Shown in pieces: positions 45,037 through 53,969 of a stretch of DNA of 64,000 nucleotides (the stretch's first letter is position 1; each line of letters begins with the position of its first letter). Position numbers and translations under genes: made by a program. The DNA lies in the NCBI GenBank assembly GCA_003209895.1, contig QCOH01000006.1:1-64000 (forward strand), given 5' to 3'. Source of the stretch: Pelagibacteraceae bacterium AG-430-I06. Lineage in GTDB: Bacteria > Pseudomonadota > Alphaproteobacteria > Pelagibacterales > Pelagibacteraceae. A model generated the notes under the pieces. That model did no database searches and was not told where the DNA came from. It saw nothing but the letters and a program-made list of their open reading frames with translations.

Positions 45037-46243
45037 AGAGATTAAATTAAAATTCCCGATTTTTAAAAATAAAGTAAACGGTAAACAGCTGGTTTATCTT
45101 GATAGCGCTAATTCATCACAAAAACCAAAAACTGTGATTGATAGAATTTCAAAATTTTATTCTAAAGAATTTTCAAATGTAGGTAGAAGCGTACATTCGT
45201 TAGCAGTAACAGCCACAAATCGTTTCGAAGAAACGAGAGACCTTATGCAAAGATATGTTAATGCAAAATCAAGAGAAGAAATTATTTTTACCAAAAATGC
45301 AACAGAGGCTATCAATTTAGTTGCATCAACTTATGGTGAAAAATTTATTGAAAGCGGAGATGAGATTTTAATAACAGAATTAGAACATCATGCAAATTAT
45401 GTTCCATGGCACTTTATCAGAGAAAAAAAGGGGGCAATTATTAAGTTTGCCAAGTGCAATGATAAGGGAGAAGTTGATATTGATGAGATTAAAAAATTAA
45501 TTACCAATAAAACAAAAATTATTGCCGTAACTCATATATCAAATGTAACTGGAGCTATAATGCCAATTAAAAAGATCGTTGATCTTGCAAGCCAGAAAAA
45601 AATTCCTGTTTTAGTAGATGGTTGCCAAGGTGCACCGCATGTAAAAGTAGACATGCAAGAATTAGGTTGCGATTTTTACGCTATCTCATGCCACAAAATG
45701 TACGGACCTACTGGTGTGGGTATTCTTTATGCTAAAAAGAAATGGCTAGATATTTTGCCTCCTTACCAGGGTGGAGGCGGCATGATAGAGGAGGTAAAAA
45801 AAGATAATATTACATTTCCAGGAAGTCCAACAAAATACGAGGCGGGAACATTACAAACTGCAGAGGTAGTTGGATTTTCTGAATCTATAAAATTTATAGA
45901 GGATGTTGGGATAAAAAATATTATGAAACATGAGAAGGAAATTTTAGAGTATGGTTTAGAAAAAATTAAAAAAAATAATTCTGTAAAAGTTATTGGTGAA
46001 CCAAAAAATAGGGGATCAATAATATCCTTCACCATTAAAGGAATTCATCCACATGACATAGCGACTATTTTAGATGAAGATGGTGTTGCGATAAGAGCTG
46101 GACATCACTGTTGTCAAATTCTACATGATAAAATGGGACTTGCAGCATCAGCCAGAGTATCTTTGGGTATTTATAATTCAAAAGAAGATATAGATATTTT
46201 AACTAACGCAATAAAAAAATGTAATAAGATATTTAATAATTAA
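45026..46243 (+). CDS. sufS: Cysteine desulfurase SufS
   Basis: A 405-residue PLP enzyme, class II. VYLDSANSSQKP opens the domain, ELEHHANYVPW binds cofactor, AISCHKMYGPTGVGIL holds the PLP lysine, and RAGHHCCQ contains the persulfide cysteine. It supplies sulfur for cluster assembly and probably also for MnmA and thiamine. Directly followed by sufU. Confidence 0.97.
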   Translation: MDTKEIKLKFPIFKNKVNGKQLVYLDSANSSQKPKTVIDRISKFYSKEFSNVGRSVHSLAVTATNRFEETRDLMQRYVNAKSREEIIFTKNATEAINLVASTYGEKFIESGDEILITELEHHANYVPWHFIREKKGAIIKFAKCNDKGEVDIDEIKKLITNKTKIIAVTHISNVTGAIMPIKKIVDLASQKKIPVLVDGCQGAPHVKVDMQELGCDFYAISCHKMYGPTGVGILYAKKKWLDILPPYQGGGGMIEEVKKDNITFPGSPTKYEAGTLQTAEVVGFSESIKFIEDVGIKNIMKHEKEILEYGLEKIKKNNSVKVIGEPKNRGSIISFTIKGIHPHDIATILDEDGVAIRAGHHCCQILHDKMGLAASARVSLGIYNSKEDIDILTNAIKKCNKIFNN

Positions 46244-46708
46244 ATGGACATTAAGGAATTATATCAAGAGATAATCTTGGATCATGGAAAAAATCCGAGA
46301 AATAAAAATATATGTAAGGATTTTAATAAAGATGCCAAAGGTCATAATCCACTTTGCGGTGATAAAGTTCATATTTATTTAAAACTGGATAATCAAAAGA
46401 AATTGGAAAATATTTCTTTTGAAGGCGAAGGTTGTGCAATATCAATGGCATCTGCCTCTATAATGACTGAGATAATTAAAGGAAAACAATTCAATATAGC
46501 TAAAAAAATTCAAGAAGATTTTTTAAATATGATTAAGGAGGGTTCAAAACTTAACATGAACAGTCTCACTGATACTGAAAATATGACCATGATGTCACTA
46601 TCTGGTGTTAAGAGATTTCCAATGAGAGTCAAATGTGCTACTCTAGCTTGGCATACATTTATAGAAGCAGTTGAAGGAAATAAAAAAATAGTAAATACAG
46701 AAAATTAA
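46244..46708 (+). CDS. sufU: SufU-type (NifU N-terminal-like) Fe-S/sulfur transfer protein
   Basis: A 154-residue IscU/SufU-fold protein. Cysteines at about residues 38 (NPLCGD), 64 (GEGCAIS) and 131 (VKCATLAW), together with Asp40, form the zinc or cluster site. The 20-residue insert between the second and third cysteines (MIKEGSKLNMNSLTDTENM region) is typical of SufU rather than IscU. SufU usually replaces SufE in Gram-positive bacteria; here both are in one operon. Confidence 0.9.
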   Translation: MDIKELYQEIILDHGKNPRNKNICKDFNKDAKGHNPLCGDKVHIYLKLDNQKKLENISFEGEGCAISMASASIMTEIIKGKQFNIAKKIQEDFLNMIKEGSKLNMNSLTDTENMTMMSLSGVKRFPMRVKCATLAWHTFIEAVEGNKKIVNTEN

Positions 46709-46711
46709 TAA

Positions 46712-47014
46712 ATGGACGATTTAAAACAAAAAATTATTAAAGAAATAAAAAAAGTTTACGATCCTGAAATACCAGTAAATATTTACGAGCTGGGCCTAAT
46801 ATACAAGATAGATATTGATAAAAAAAATAATGTTAAAGTAGATATGACTTTAACAACACCTAATTGCCCAGTAGCCGATAGTTTGCCAAAACAGGTAAAG
46901 GAATATATAATGAGCGTAAAGGGAGTTTCTGATGTTAAATTAAATTTAGTTTGGGACCCACCATGGGATAAATCCAAAATGTCAGAAGCTGCTAAATTAG
47001 AATTAAATTTATGA
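46712..47014 (+). CDS. sufT: MIP18/DUF59-family Fe-S assembly protein (SufT-like)
   Basis: A 100-residue single DUF59 domain: YDPEIPVNIYELGLIY, LTTPNCPVADSLP with a conserved cysteine at about residue 52, and VWDPPWDKSKMSEAAK. Relatives help deliver or maintain Fe-S clusters. It overlaps sufA by four bases. Confidence 0.9.
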   Translation: MDDLKQKIIKEIKKVYDPEIPVNIYELGLIYKIDIDKKNNVKVDMTLTTPNCPVADSLPKQVKEYIMSVKGVSDVKLNLVWDPPWDKSKMSEAAKLELNL

Positions 47015-47346
47015 GCGAACAAGTAATTAAATTAAGCGAGAACGCTGCAAATAGAATTAAAGAAATAATGTCAAAAGCAGATAATACAACTATTGGAGTT
47101 AGAGTGGGCGTAAAATCTGGTGGATGTGCAGGAATGTCTTATATTATGGAGTATGCTAAAGAAGCTAAAAAAAACGAGGAGGTTATAGAAGATAAAGGCG
47201 TTAAAGTTTTCATTGATGCTAACGCTGTTATGTACCTCTTAGGAACCGAAATGGACTATAAGACAGATAAGTTTTCCTCACAATTTGTATTCAAAAACCC
47301 CAACGAAACTGAACGATGTGGTTGTGGAGAGTCTTTTAAGGTATAA
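47011..47346 (+). CDS. sufA: A-type Fe-S carrier protein SufA/IscA
   Basis: A 111-residue carrier with the three conserved cysteines at about residues 39, 103 and 105 (SGGCAGMSY and RCGCGESF). It accepts clusters from SufBCD and passes them to apo-targets. Last recognised suf gene; a 60-residue ORF follows after six bases. Confidence 0.95.
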   Translation: MSEQVIKLSENAANRIKEIMSKADNTTIGVRVGVKSGGCAGMSYIMEYAKEAKKNEEVIEDKGVKVFIDANAVMYLLGTEMDYKTDKFSSQFVFKNPNETERCGCGESFKV

Positions 47347-47352
47347 TGAATC

Positions 47353-47535
47353 ATGAGAGATACTAAACATTTAGAGAGCTTTGCTAGACAAAGGGTCGCT
47401 AAAGAAAAAGAGAAAACCCTTTTTAAAAATAAAATCAAAGCTGTTCATAAAGGTGCCAATGGTACTTTCGAATATACAATTAAAGAAGGTATTAATAAGG
47501 GCAAGATTGCCGACCAAAGAATTTTAAAAAAATAA
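47353..47535 (+). CDS. Small basic protein at the end of the suf operon, unknown function
   Basis: A 60-residue ORF beginning MRDTKHLESFARQRVAKEKE, with about one third of residues charged and no cysteine. Second half HKGANGTFEYTIKEGINKGKIADQRI looks like a small beta domain. It starts six bases after sufA and is probably co-transcribed. I do not recognise the family. Confidence 0.55.
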   Translation: MRDTKHLESFARQRVAKEKEKTLFKNKIKAVHKGANGTFEYTIKEGINKGKIADQRILKK

Positions 47536-47550
47536 ATTTGAAATTTATTT
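47530..47550. terminator. Possible weak terminator between the convergent suf operon and NTF2-like gene
   Basis: AAATAAATT and AATTTATTT form a nine-pair AT-only stem with a three-base loop, overlapping both stop codons. Symmetric, so it could serve both strands, but AT-only stems are weak. Confidence 0.3.
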
Positions 47551-47865
47551 GGGAAGTTTCGTAGCACCAGTTTCTTGGCGAATTATTTTTCCGTCTTTAA
47601 ACTTGTAATAAGACATAACTGCTTCTTTATTACCATCATTATAACTTGCAAAAGCGTGCATAAATCCAACTTCATTATTCTCGAAAAGAACTCTATGTTT
47701 ATCTAGCTTTACATCTTTCATTCCAACCCATTTAACCACATCATCTTTAGACAAAGTCTTTCCAGATGAGTGCATTAAAAATTTAAAATCATCGTGCATA
47801 ACTTCTTTCGCACCATTTGTATCACCTTCATTTACTACTTTTACTAATTTTTCAATTATAGACAT
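47545..47865 (-). CDS. SnoaL/NTF2-like fold protein
   Basis: A 106-residue protein. MSIIEKLVKVVNEGDTNGAKEVMHDDFKFLMHSSGKTLSKDDVVKW followed by a curved beta sheet with YKFKDGKIIRQETG is the usual small NTF2-like pattern (quoted in part). No catalytic residues can be assigned. It follows the secreted 128-residue protein by nine bases in the same direction. Confidence 0.7.
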   Translation of the reverse strand: MSIIEKLVKVVNEGDTNGAKEVMHDDFKFLMHSSGKTLSKDDVVKWVGMKDVKLDKHRVLFENNEVGFMHAFASYNDGNKEAVMSYYKFKDGKIIRQETGATKLPK

Positions 47866-47874
47866 TATGTTTAT

Positions 47875-48261
47875 TTAACCTTGGTAAATTGTCCTAGATA
47901 GTTTTTCTATTTCTTCTTTTGAACCTGGAATTAAGTCGTAAGTAGATTTATTACATTCTTCATTCTTTTTTTTATTAAAAGGTTTACCGTAAACTTTATC
48001 TACATACACGTTCATTCCCTTATTGATTTCATCATTTTTAATACCTTCTTTGTTAAGGTATTCCCGGATTACTTTAGATGCTGCTAAAGCTATCTCAATA
48101 TCCTTCACCTCAACTTTATCTGCTGGCAATACAGCTGTAGCAGTGTAATGACCAAGACATTCGATAGCATTTTCTTTTTGTGCTTTAGTTAAGTGACCGG
48201 CTGCAAAAGATGATATTATTATTGAGCTAACTAAGATCAGTGATATAAAAATTTTATTCAT
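47875..48261 (-). CDS. Small exported protein of unknown function
   Basis: A 128-residue protein with a clear signal peptide (MNKIFISLILVSSIIISSFA, cleavage likely after the next AGH region). The mature part is helical and charged with two cysteines, about residues 35 and 103, that could form a disulfide in the periplasm. Family unknown. It lies between glnA and the NTF2-like gene on the same strand. Confidence 0.65.
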   Translation of the reverse strand: MNKIFISLILVSSIIISSFAAGHLTKAQKENAIECLGHYTATAVLPADKVEVKDIEIALAASKVIREYLNKEGIKNDEINKGMNVYVDKVYGKPFNKKKNEECNKSTYDLIPGSKEEIEKLSRTIYQG

Positions 48262-48328
48262 AAAAAAACATACTCCTTTATTTTAAATAGTTTTTAAAAA
48301 AATTGTCACACCTTTAATGTATTCACTT

Positions 48329-49735
48329 TTAGCAGCTGTAGTACATTTGAAACTCCATTGGATGTGGAGTGTGCTCAAAATTGTAAATTTCTTCATATTT
48401 AAGAGCAATGTAAGCATCTATTTGATCGTCAGTGAAAACATTACCTTGAGTTAAAAATTTTCTATCTTTATCTAAACTTTCCATAGCTTCTCTCAAAGAA
48501 CCACAAACTGTTGGAATTTTTTTAACTTCTGACTCACTTAATGCATATAAATCTTTATCTAAAGATTTACCTGGATCAATTTTATTTTTAATTCCATCAA
48601 GACCTGCCATTAATAATGCAGAAAATGTTAAGTATGGATTTCCAGCTGCATCAGGGAAACGAACTTCACATCTTGCAGCTTTTTTACTTTGCGTGATTGG
48701 AATTCTACAAGACGCAGATCTATTTCTAGCCGAGTAAGCTAGCAGCACCGGCGCTTCAAAGCCTGGTATTAATCTTTTATAACTATTCGTTGTTGCATTA
48801 GAGAAAGCATTTATCGCTCTAGCATGTTTTAATATTCCACCAATATAGTGTAATGCGGTATCAGATAAACCGGCATATTTATTTCCAGAAAATACTGCTG
48901 TACTTCCTTTCCATATTGATTGATGACAGTGCATTCCAGAACCGTTATCTCCTTTTACTGGTTTAGGCATAAAAGTAGCTGTCTTACCGAACGAATGTGT
49001 AACCATATGTACAGCGTATTTATAAAGTTGAAGATTGTCTGCTTGATCAACTAATGTACCAAAATACATCCCAAGTTCATGTTGGCTTGGAGCAACTTCA
49101 TGGTGATGTTTTTCAACTTTTATTCCCATATCTTTCATCGCTTTTAGATATTCACTTCTCATATCTTGTGCACTATCAACGGGTGGCACCGGGAAGTAAC
49201 CTCCTTTAATTCCAGGACGGTGACCCATGTTTCCGTTTTCGTATTTTTTTCCCGTGTTGTAGGGACCTTCGGAACTATCAATTTGAAATCCTGTATGATT
49301 CATATCGTTTGCATATCTTACATCATCAAAAACAAAAAATTCAGGCTCTGGTCCGAAGTAAGCTTTATCTCCGACACCAGTTTTTTTTAAATAAGCTTCT
49401 GCTTTTTTGGCTGTACCTCTTGGATCTCTTTCGTAAGGGTCTTTTTTAATTGCATCAAGGATGTCGCAAAATATATTAAGTGTATTGTGTGAAGTAAAAG
49501 GGTCTACGACTGCTCTTGATAAATCTGGTTTCAAAATCATGTCTGACTCATTTATTGCTTTCCAACCAGCAATAGATGAACCATCAAAGAAAACTCCTTC
49601 ATTTAACATATCTTCATCGACTATTGTTGCGTCCATAGTGACGTGTTGAAGTTTTCCTCTTGGGTCAGTAAATCTTAAATCTACATATTCGATCTCTTTA
49701 TCTTTTATAATCTTTTGAACTGAACTAGCACTCAT
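48329..49735 (-). CDS. glnA: Glutamine synthetase type I
   Basis: A 468-residue dodecameric enzyme that forms glutamine from glutamate, ammonia and [33 protein letters not shown] and [10 protein letters not shown] are the active-site motifs. NRSASCRIP is the glutamate flap region. The adenylylation region [11 protein letters not shown] keeps the tyrosine, so control by GlnE/GlnD is possible. With amt in the same window it forms the ammonium uptake and assimilation pair. Confidence 0.98.
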   Translation of the reverse strand: MSASSVQKIIKDKEIEYVDLRFTDPRGKLQHVTMDATIVDEDMLNEGVFFDGSSIAGWKAINESDMILKPDLSRAVVDPFTSHNTLNIFCDILDAIKKDPYERDPRGTAKKAEAYLKKTGVGDKAYFGPEPEFFVFDDVRYANDMNHTGFQIDSSEGPYNTGKKYENGNMGHRPGIKGGYFPVPPVDSAQDMRSEYLKAMKDMGIKVEKHHHEVAPSQHELGMYFGTLVDQADNLQLYKYAVHMVTHSFGKTATFMPKPVKGDNGSGMHCHQSIWKGSTAVFSGNKYAGLSDTALHYIGGILKHARAINAFSNATTNSYKRLIPGFEAPVLLAYSARNRSASCRIPITQSKKAARCEVRFPDAAGNPYLTFSALLMAGLDGIKNKIDPGKSLDKDLYALSESEVKKIPTVCGSLREAMESLDKDRKFLTQGNVFTDDQIDAYIALKYEEIYNFEHTPHPMEFQMYYSC

Positions 49736-49831
49736 AAATTCCTTTCATATTGTTTGAAAAAACGTTTAACATTACCAAATTTTTACATTTCAAGTAGACA
49801 AAAAAATATATGGCTGGTATGCGTTTTTTAC

Positions 49832-49837
49832 ATTATA
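49832..49837 (-). promoter_or_regulatory. -10-like box upstream of glnA
   Basis: On the minus strand a TATAAT occurs about 97 bases before the glnA ATG, giving a leader of about 90 bases. No nitrogen-type (sigma-54) promoter is apparent. Low certainty. Confidence 0.3.
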
Positions 49838-49851
49838 CAATTCTTAATTGA

Positions 49852-50694
49852 ATGAAATTGATTAAAAACACGCCAAAAATTTGGGTCAAAAAATTTCCAT
49901 GGAAAAAAAAGTCTAGCAACAAATATTCTAGGGGCAGAGTTCTTATTCTAGGAGGTCAAAAGAATATGATTGGGGCCACAATTCTTGCTGCTGAAGCTTG
50001 TTTAAGGGTCGGTGTTGGTTCGGTTAAAATTATCTGTACCAAAGAGACTATTCGAATTTTATCACTAAAATTTCCGTCTGTACTTAAAGTAGAAATTAAT
50101 AATATCTCTTATTTAACAAGTTTTCTCAAAAAAGAAAAAAAACACACATCGGTTGCATTAGTTGGACCAGGCGCAGGAAGTAACTCTAAAACAATGAAAT
50201 TTACTGAGGAGGTTTTAAAACATATAAAATATGTAATTTTGGATGCTGATGCTTTAAATTCATTTCAAAACAAAACAAAAAAACTTTTAAAATATTTAGA
50301 TAAATTTAAACTCATTACTCCTCACAAAGCTGAATTTCATAGACTATTCCCATCAATTAAAAGAAATTTGGAAAATAAAGAAAAAGTTTTGAAATTTTTA
50401 AAATTGTGTAAATCAAATATTTTGTTTAAAGGAAATACAACTCTAATAGGCTCAAATCAAAAAATTATAAAAAATTCACATTCTTCAAGTGAGTTAGCCG
50501 TTATCGGATCAGGCGATGTACTAGCAGGAATTATTACAAGTCTGGTAGGGGACGATAAAATGCCAGTTGTGGAAGCTGCTGCAGCTGGAGCATGGTTACA
50601 CGGAGATATTGCAAAAAAATATGGCAGAGGTTTAATTTCTGAGGATTTGATTAAGGGTATCCCAGATGCGTTGAAAAGATTAAAAAATGAGTGA
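49852..50694 (+). CDS. nnrD: ADP/ATP-dependent NAD(P)H-hydrate dehydratase (YjeF C-terminal domain)
   Basis: A 280-residue ribokinase-fold repair enzyme that restores hydrated NAD(P)H. GRVLILGGQKNMIGATILAAEACLRVG, VGPGAG, ITPHKAEFHRLF and VIGSGDVLAGII are the family motifs. The N-terminal epimerase domain (NnrE) that is normally fused in bacteria is missing, so the epimerase is either encoded elsewhere or absent. It overlaps the YbaK-like gene by eight bases. Confidence 0.9.
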   Translation: MKLIKNTPKIWVKKFPWKKKSSNKYSRGRVLILGGQKNMIGATILAAEACLRVGVGSVKIICTKETIRILSLKFPSVLKVEINNISYLTSFLKKEKKHTSVALVGPGAGSNSKTMKFTEEVLKHIKYVILDADALNSFQNKTKKLLKYLDKFKLITPHKAEFHRLFPSIKRNLENKEKVLKFLKLCKSNILFKGNTTLIGSNQKIIKNSHSSSELAVIGSGDVLAGIITSLVGDDKMPVVEAAAAGAWLHGDIAKKYGRGLISEDLIKGIPDALKRLKNE

Positions 50695-51169
50695 ATTGTT
50701 AAATAAAGAAACAGTAAAAAGAGTCGAAAAATCATTAAAAGAATTTGATAACAATTTAAAAGTTATTGCATTAGACAAAACCGCAAGAACTGCAAAAGAT
50801 GCTGCTAGTAGTTTAAAATGTGAATTAGGTGCTATTGTTAAGAGCTTAGTATTTAAAGCTGAAGATGAATTTTTGGTTTGTTTAGTATCTGGTGACAAAA
50901 GATGCTCCTTGAATAAACTTAAGAAAATTTTAAACAAAAAAGACGTTGCTATGGCAAATGCTGACGAGGTCAAAGATCATACTGGGTTTTCAATTGGCGG
51001 TGTTTCACCAACTGGTTATTTAAAAAAATTAAATATTATTGTAGATAAATCTTTAAGTAGATTTAAATATGTGTATGGTGCCGCAGGTCATCCTGATTGT
51101 GTATTTAAAATTACCTATTTAGAATTAATAAAACTAACAAGCGGACAAGAGGCAGAAATAATTGAATGA
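50687..51169 (+). CDS. YbaK/EbsC-type aminoacyl-tRNA deacylase
   Basis: A 160-residue editing-domain protein (KTVKRVEKSLKEF, IVKSLVFKAEDEFLVCLVSGD, GFSIGGVSPTGYLKK, YGAAGHPDCVFKI). Members hydrolyse mischarged Cys- or Ala-tRNA-Pro and similar. The catalytic lysine is in IVKSLVFK. It overlaps nnrD by eight bases and the EamA transporter by four. Confidence 0.88.
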   Translation: MSELLNKETVKRVEKSLKEFDNNLKVIALDKTARTAKDAASSLKCELGAIVKSLVFKAEDEFLVCLVSGDKRCSLNKLKKILNKKDVAMANADEVKDHTGFSIGGVSPTGYLKKLNIIVDKSLSRFKYVYGAAGHPDCVFKITYLELIKLTSGQEAEIIE

Positions 51170-52059
51170 AAGAACCGAAAACTATTGATGTATTATTGTT
51201 AATTTTATTAGGAGCGATTTGGGGGTCAGCTTTTTTTAATATTAAAATAGCAACTTACACATATGATCCTGTAACTTTAGTTTTTTTAAGAGTATTTTTT
51301 GCATTAGTTGCCTTAGGTCTTTACTGCTTATACAAAAAAATTAAAATTTTAGCTTTTTCAAATAATTGGAAAATGTATGCTGTTGTTGGGCTTACCAATA
51401 TTACTATACCATTTCTACTAATTGCTTATGGTACAAATGTAGTCGATAGTTATTTGTCTGCGATACTGATGAGCACAACCCCACTTAGTGGAACTTTACT
51501 TGCACATTTTTTTACAAAAAATGAAAAGTTAAATATATTTAAATCAGCAGGGGTCTTAATTGGTTTTTTAGGTATTGTTTTCTTATTTTTCGATAAACTA
51601 GTTATTACTGAAAGTAATTTATTTTATGCTTTAGTTATTCTTTGTGGTTCAACTTTTTATGTAGTTGGAGGTATTTTAACATTAAAATTTTTAAAAAACG
51701 AAGGTAATGAAAATGTTTCAACTTCAACAATTTTATGGTCGTTAATTTTTCTCCTACCTTTCTGCCTTTATCAAGAACCTTGGCAAAATTTAAATCCCTC
51801 ACTGGAATCTACAATTGCATTAATTTATTTAGGTGTTTTTCCAACTGGGGTAGCATGGCTGCTCAGATTTCACATTTTAACTAAAGTTGGAATGGTATTT
51901 CAAACCCAAGTTGCTTACTTGATACCAATATTTGGAGTTATATTTGGTTATTTAATTATGGATGAACAGATTACTTGGAAAGTTTTAGCTTCTTTAATAA
52001 TAATCATTTCAGGTATATATATTGTCAAAAGAGGTAATAAGGGTATCAAAAATAGATAA
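51166..52059 (+). CDS. EamA/DMT-family membrane transporter
   Basis: A 297-residue protein with ten helices in two EamA repeats, starting with LLILLGAIWGSAFFNIKIA, a typical DMT start. The YxxDEQxxWK segment before the last helix is typical. Substrate unknown. Overlaps the WecA-like gene by one base. Confidence 0.87.
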   Translation: MKEPKTIDVLLLILLGAIWGSAFFNIKIATYTYDPVTLVFLRVFFALVALGLYCLYKKIKILAFSNNWKMYAVVGLTNITIPFLLIAYGTNVVDSYLSAILMSTTPLSGTLLAHFFTKNEKLNIFKSAGVLIGFLGIVFLFFDKLVITESNLFYALVILCGSTFYVVGGILTLKFLKNEGNENVSTSTILWSLIFLLPFCLYQEPWQNLNPSLESTIALIYLGVFPTGVAWLLRFHILTKVGMVFQTQVAYLIPIFGVIFGYLIMDEQITWKVLASLIIIISGIYIVKRGNKGIKNR

Positions 52060-53123
52060 TGATAAACGACTCAGCACAATTAAACTTACTTTCTATAATT
52101 TCTTTATTAAGTTTTTTTATCGCCTTTATAATAAGTAAGTATTCAAACAAAATTGGAAATGGAATTTTATTAGACCAAGATTTTGAAAAACCTCAGGCTT
52201 TTCATAAAGAGCTAATTCCAAGAAGTGGAGGATTAGCTTGCATAATATCTCTTACTATTTTTTTTATTTTGTATAATTTTTTATTTAATATATTTTTATT
52301 TAATTACTTTGTTTTATCAATACTTCTTTTCTCAATTGGTTTTCTAGAAGATATCAAATTTAAAATAAGTCCTAAGTATAGACTGGGATTAATGATTATT
52401 GTGTTGTCTTTTTTTATATTATTTTCTTCAATAACAATTCAATCAATTGATCTTAAATTTTTAAATACACTAATGAATTATAAGGCTTTTTCTATTGCTT
52501 TTACTCTTTTATGTTTATTGTTTATTATAAATGGAGCTAATTTAATCGATGGCTTTAATGGTCTATTAGCTATTCATTTACTATTAATAAATTTCATACT
52601 ATTTTTTATAAATCTAAATAATGGTAATGAAAACCTTACTGTAGCATTAACAGCTCAAATAGTTGTTTTAGTCACTTTTTTATTATTTAATTTTCCAAAA
52701 GCTAAAATGTTTTTAGGTGATAGTGGTTCTTATTTATTTGGCTCATTAGTAGCCCTAAACATAATCAATACCAACAACTTAAACCCTCAAATTTCATCTT
52801 TTTTCTTTTGTATACTATTATTTTATCTATTTTTTGAAGTTTTTTTTTCTTTTTTCAGAAAATTATATCTAAGAAAGTCTCCACTGAAACCGGATAATTT
52901 ACATTTACATATGCTATTGTATAATTTTTTGGATAGATCAAAAAAATTTAAAGATAGCAATTATCTTAGTTCTCTAATAATCAATGTCATATATATATCA
53001 TTAGTTTTACCTGTTATTTTTTTAAATAATAATGCATTAATTTGTAAGTATTGGTTTTTCCTTTTGTTAGTTATTTATATAGTTTTTTATTATCTACTTT
53101 ATAGTTTCGCAAAAAAGCAATAA
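52059..53123 (+). CDS. MraY/WecA-family undecaprenyl-phosphate sugar-phosphate transferase
   Basis: A 354-residue membrane enzyme with about ten helices. FHKELIPRSGGLA, NLIDGFNGLLAIH, FLGDSGSYLFGSL and the LHLHM loop are the conserved catalytic motifs of the WecA/TagO/MraY family. It moves a sugar-1-phosphate to undecaprenyl phosphate to begin a surface glycan. MraY itself is normally in the dcw cluster, so a WecA-type role in O-antigen-like polysaccharide is more likely. It is the last gene before the orphan-protein pair. Confidence 0.88.
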   Translation: MINDSAQLNLLSIISLLSFFIAFIISKYSNKIGNGILLDQDFEKPQAFHKELIPRSGGLACIISLTIFFILYNFLFNIFLFNYFVLSILLFSIGFLEDIKFKISPKYRLGLMIIVLSFFILFSSITIQSIDLKFLNTLMNYKAFSIAFTLLCLLFIINGANLIDGFNGLLAIHLLLINFILFFINLNNGNENLTVALTAQIVVLVTFLLFNFPKAKMFLGDSGSYLFGSLVALNIINTNNLNPQISSFFFCILLFYLFFEVFFSFFRKLYLRKSPLKPDNLHLHMLLYNFLDRSKKFKDSNYLSSLIINVIYISLVLPVIFLNNNALICKYWFFLLLVIYIVFYYLLYSFAKKQ

Positions 53124-53127
53124 TTTT

Positions 53128-53147
53128 TATACGCGCTAGTTTTACGA
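53128..53147 (+). repeat. tRNA-Leu fragment, direct repeat of the tRNA-Leu anticodon region
   Basis: TATACGCGCTAGT (53128-53140) is identical to 56374-56386 inside tRNA-Leu(UAG), and the match extends to 18 of 20 bases at 53128-53147. Both copies have the same orientation, 3246 bases apart. The rest of this copy does not fold as a tRNA. It lies five bases after the WecA-like stop. It could be a decayed tRNA gene or an attachment-site remnant. Confidence 0.7.
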
Positions 53148-53270
53148 GATAAATTAGTGGTAGAGATATCTAAAAATGGAATACTTTAAAACCATATTAT
53201 GCAAGAGACAAACTAATTTTTTTTGTTAAAATACTTTTCAAATTACATTTTTTTGATAAAATATTTTTTT

Positions 53271-53966
53271 ATGTTTAAAACATCAAATTTATCTATTTAT
53301 AAAGCGATTTGTATAATCATTATAATAAGTTTATCAAATTTTTTAATAATTTCTAATTCAGTTTCAGATGAAAAAAATGAAATTATTAAACTTGTGAATA
53401 TTAAGTTAAAAGAGATTGGTGAATTTCAAGAGCCAAAAAATTATCCAGAAGGGTTTTTGAAAAGTACAGCCAAAAAATGCAAAAACAAAAAATTTTATTG
53501 TATTCAACAAAGAGCGGTTAAAGAAATGTCTTTAAGATTTAAAAGATCAAAAAAATATAATTTAAAAAACCCTGGGAATCAGATTTATGCTATGGCGCAT
53601 TTTGAAATTTTTTATCTCAACAAATTGAGAAAAGAAAAAGAAAATATTGAAAAATTTAAAAAGAATTGGCCTGAAAAAAAAGTAAAAGGTAAAAATATCG
53701 CGAGTTTAATTAAATTAAACGAGTCAAGAAAAATAATGAGAGAAGCTCTAGGAATGAATTTGCAAACAAATATTGATGTTGCGTTAGACACATATTGGAC
53801 AATTGCAGATTTCCTACAGCAAGGTGATATAAAGGAACACAAAGTGGATAAAAATTTAATATCAAGAGGAAAACTGTTAGACGACTATAAATCAACAGTA
53901 AATAAATTAAAAAGGACTTTAGAGTCACAAAAATTAATACAAATTTACGATTATTTAGAAAGTTAA
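53271..53966 (+). CDS. Exported orphan protein, 231 residues
   Basis: About 231 residues from the ATG at 53271; the TTG at 53223 is an unlikely start. A signal peptide or anchor (AICIIIIISLSNFLIISNSVS) is followed by a charged helical domain. The motif KKCKNKKFYCIQQRAVKEM holds its two cysteines. No family recognised. It precedes the repeat protein by three bases and probably shares a transcript with it. Both lie between two copies of a tRNA-Leu segment. Confidence 0.7.
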   Translation: MFKTSNLSIYKAICIIIIISLSNFLIISNSVSDEKNEIIKLVNIKLKEIGEFQEPKNYPEGFLKSTAKKCKNKKFYCIQQRAVKEMSLRFKRSKKYNLKNPGNQIYAMAHFEIFYLNKLRKEKENIEKFKKNWPEKKVKGKNIASLIKLNESRKIMREALGMNLQTNIDVALDTYWTIADFLQQGDIKEHKVDKNLISRGKLLDDYKSTVNKLKRTLESQKLIQIYDYLES

Positions 53967-53969
53967 TCT

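Noticed and set aside
53128-53200. A second functional tRNA-Leu gene
   Set aside because: Only the anticodon-stem region matches; no acceptor stem, T-arm or CCA can be folded around it.
53223-53270. TTG start giving a 247-residue version of the first orphan protein
   Set aside because: ATG at 53271 directly precedes a proper signal-peptide-like segment; the extension adds another hydrophobic stretch with no ribosome-binding site.
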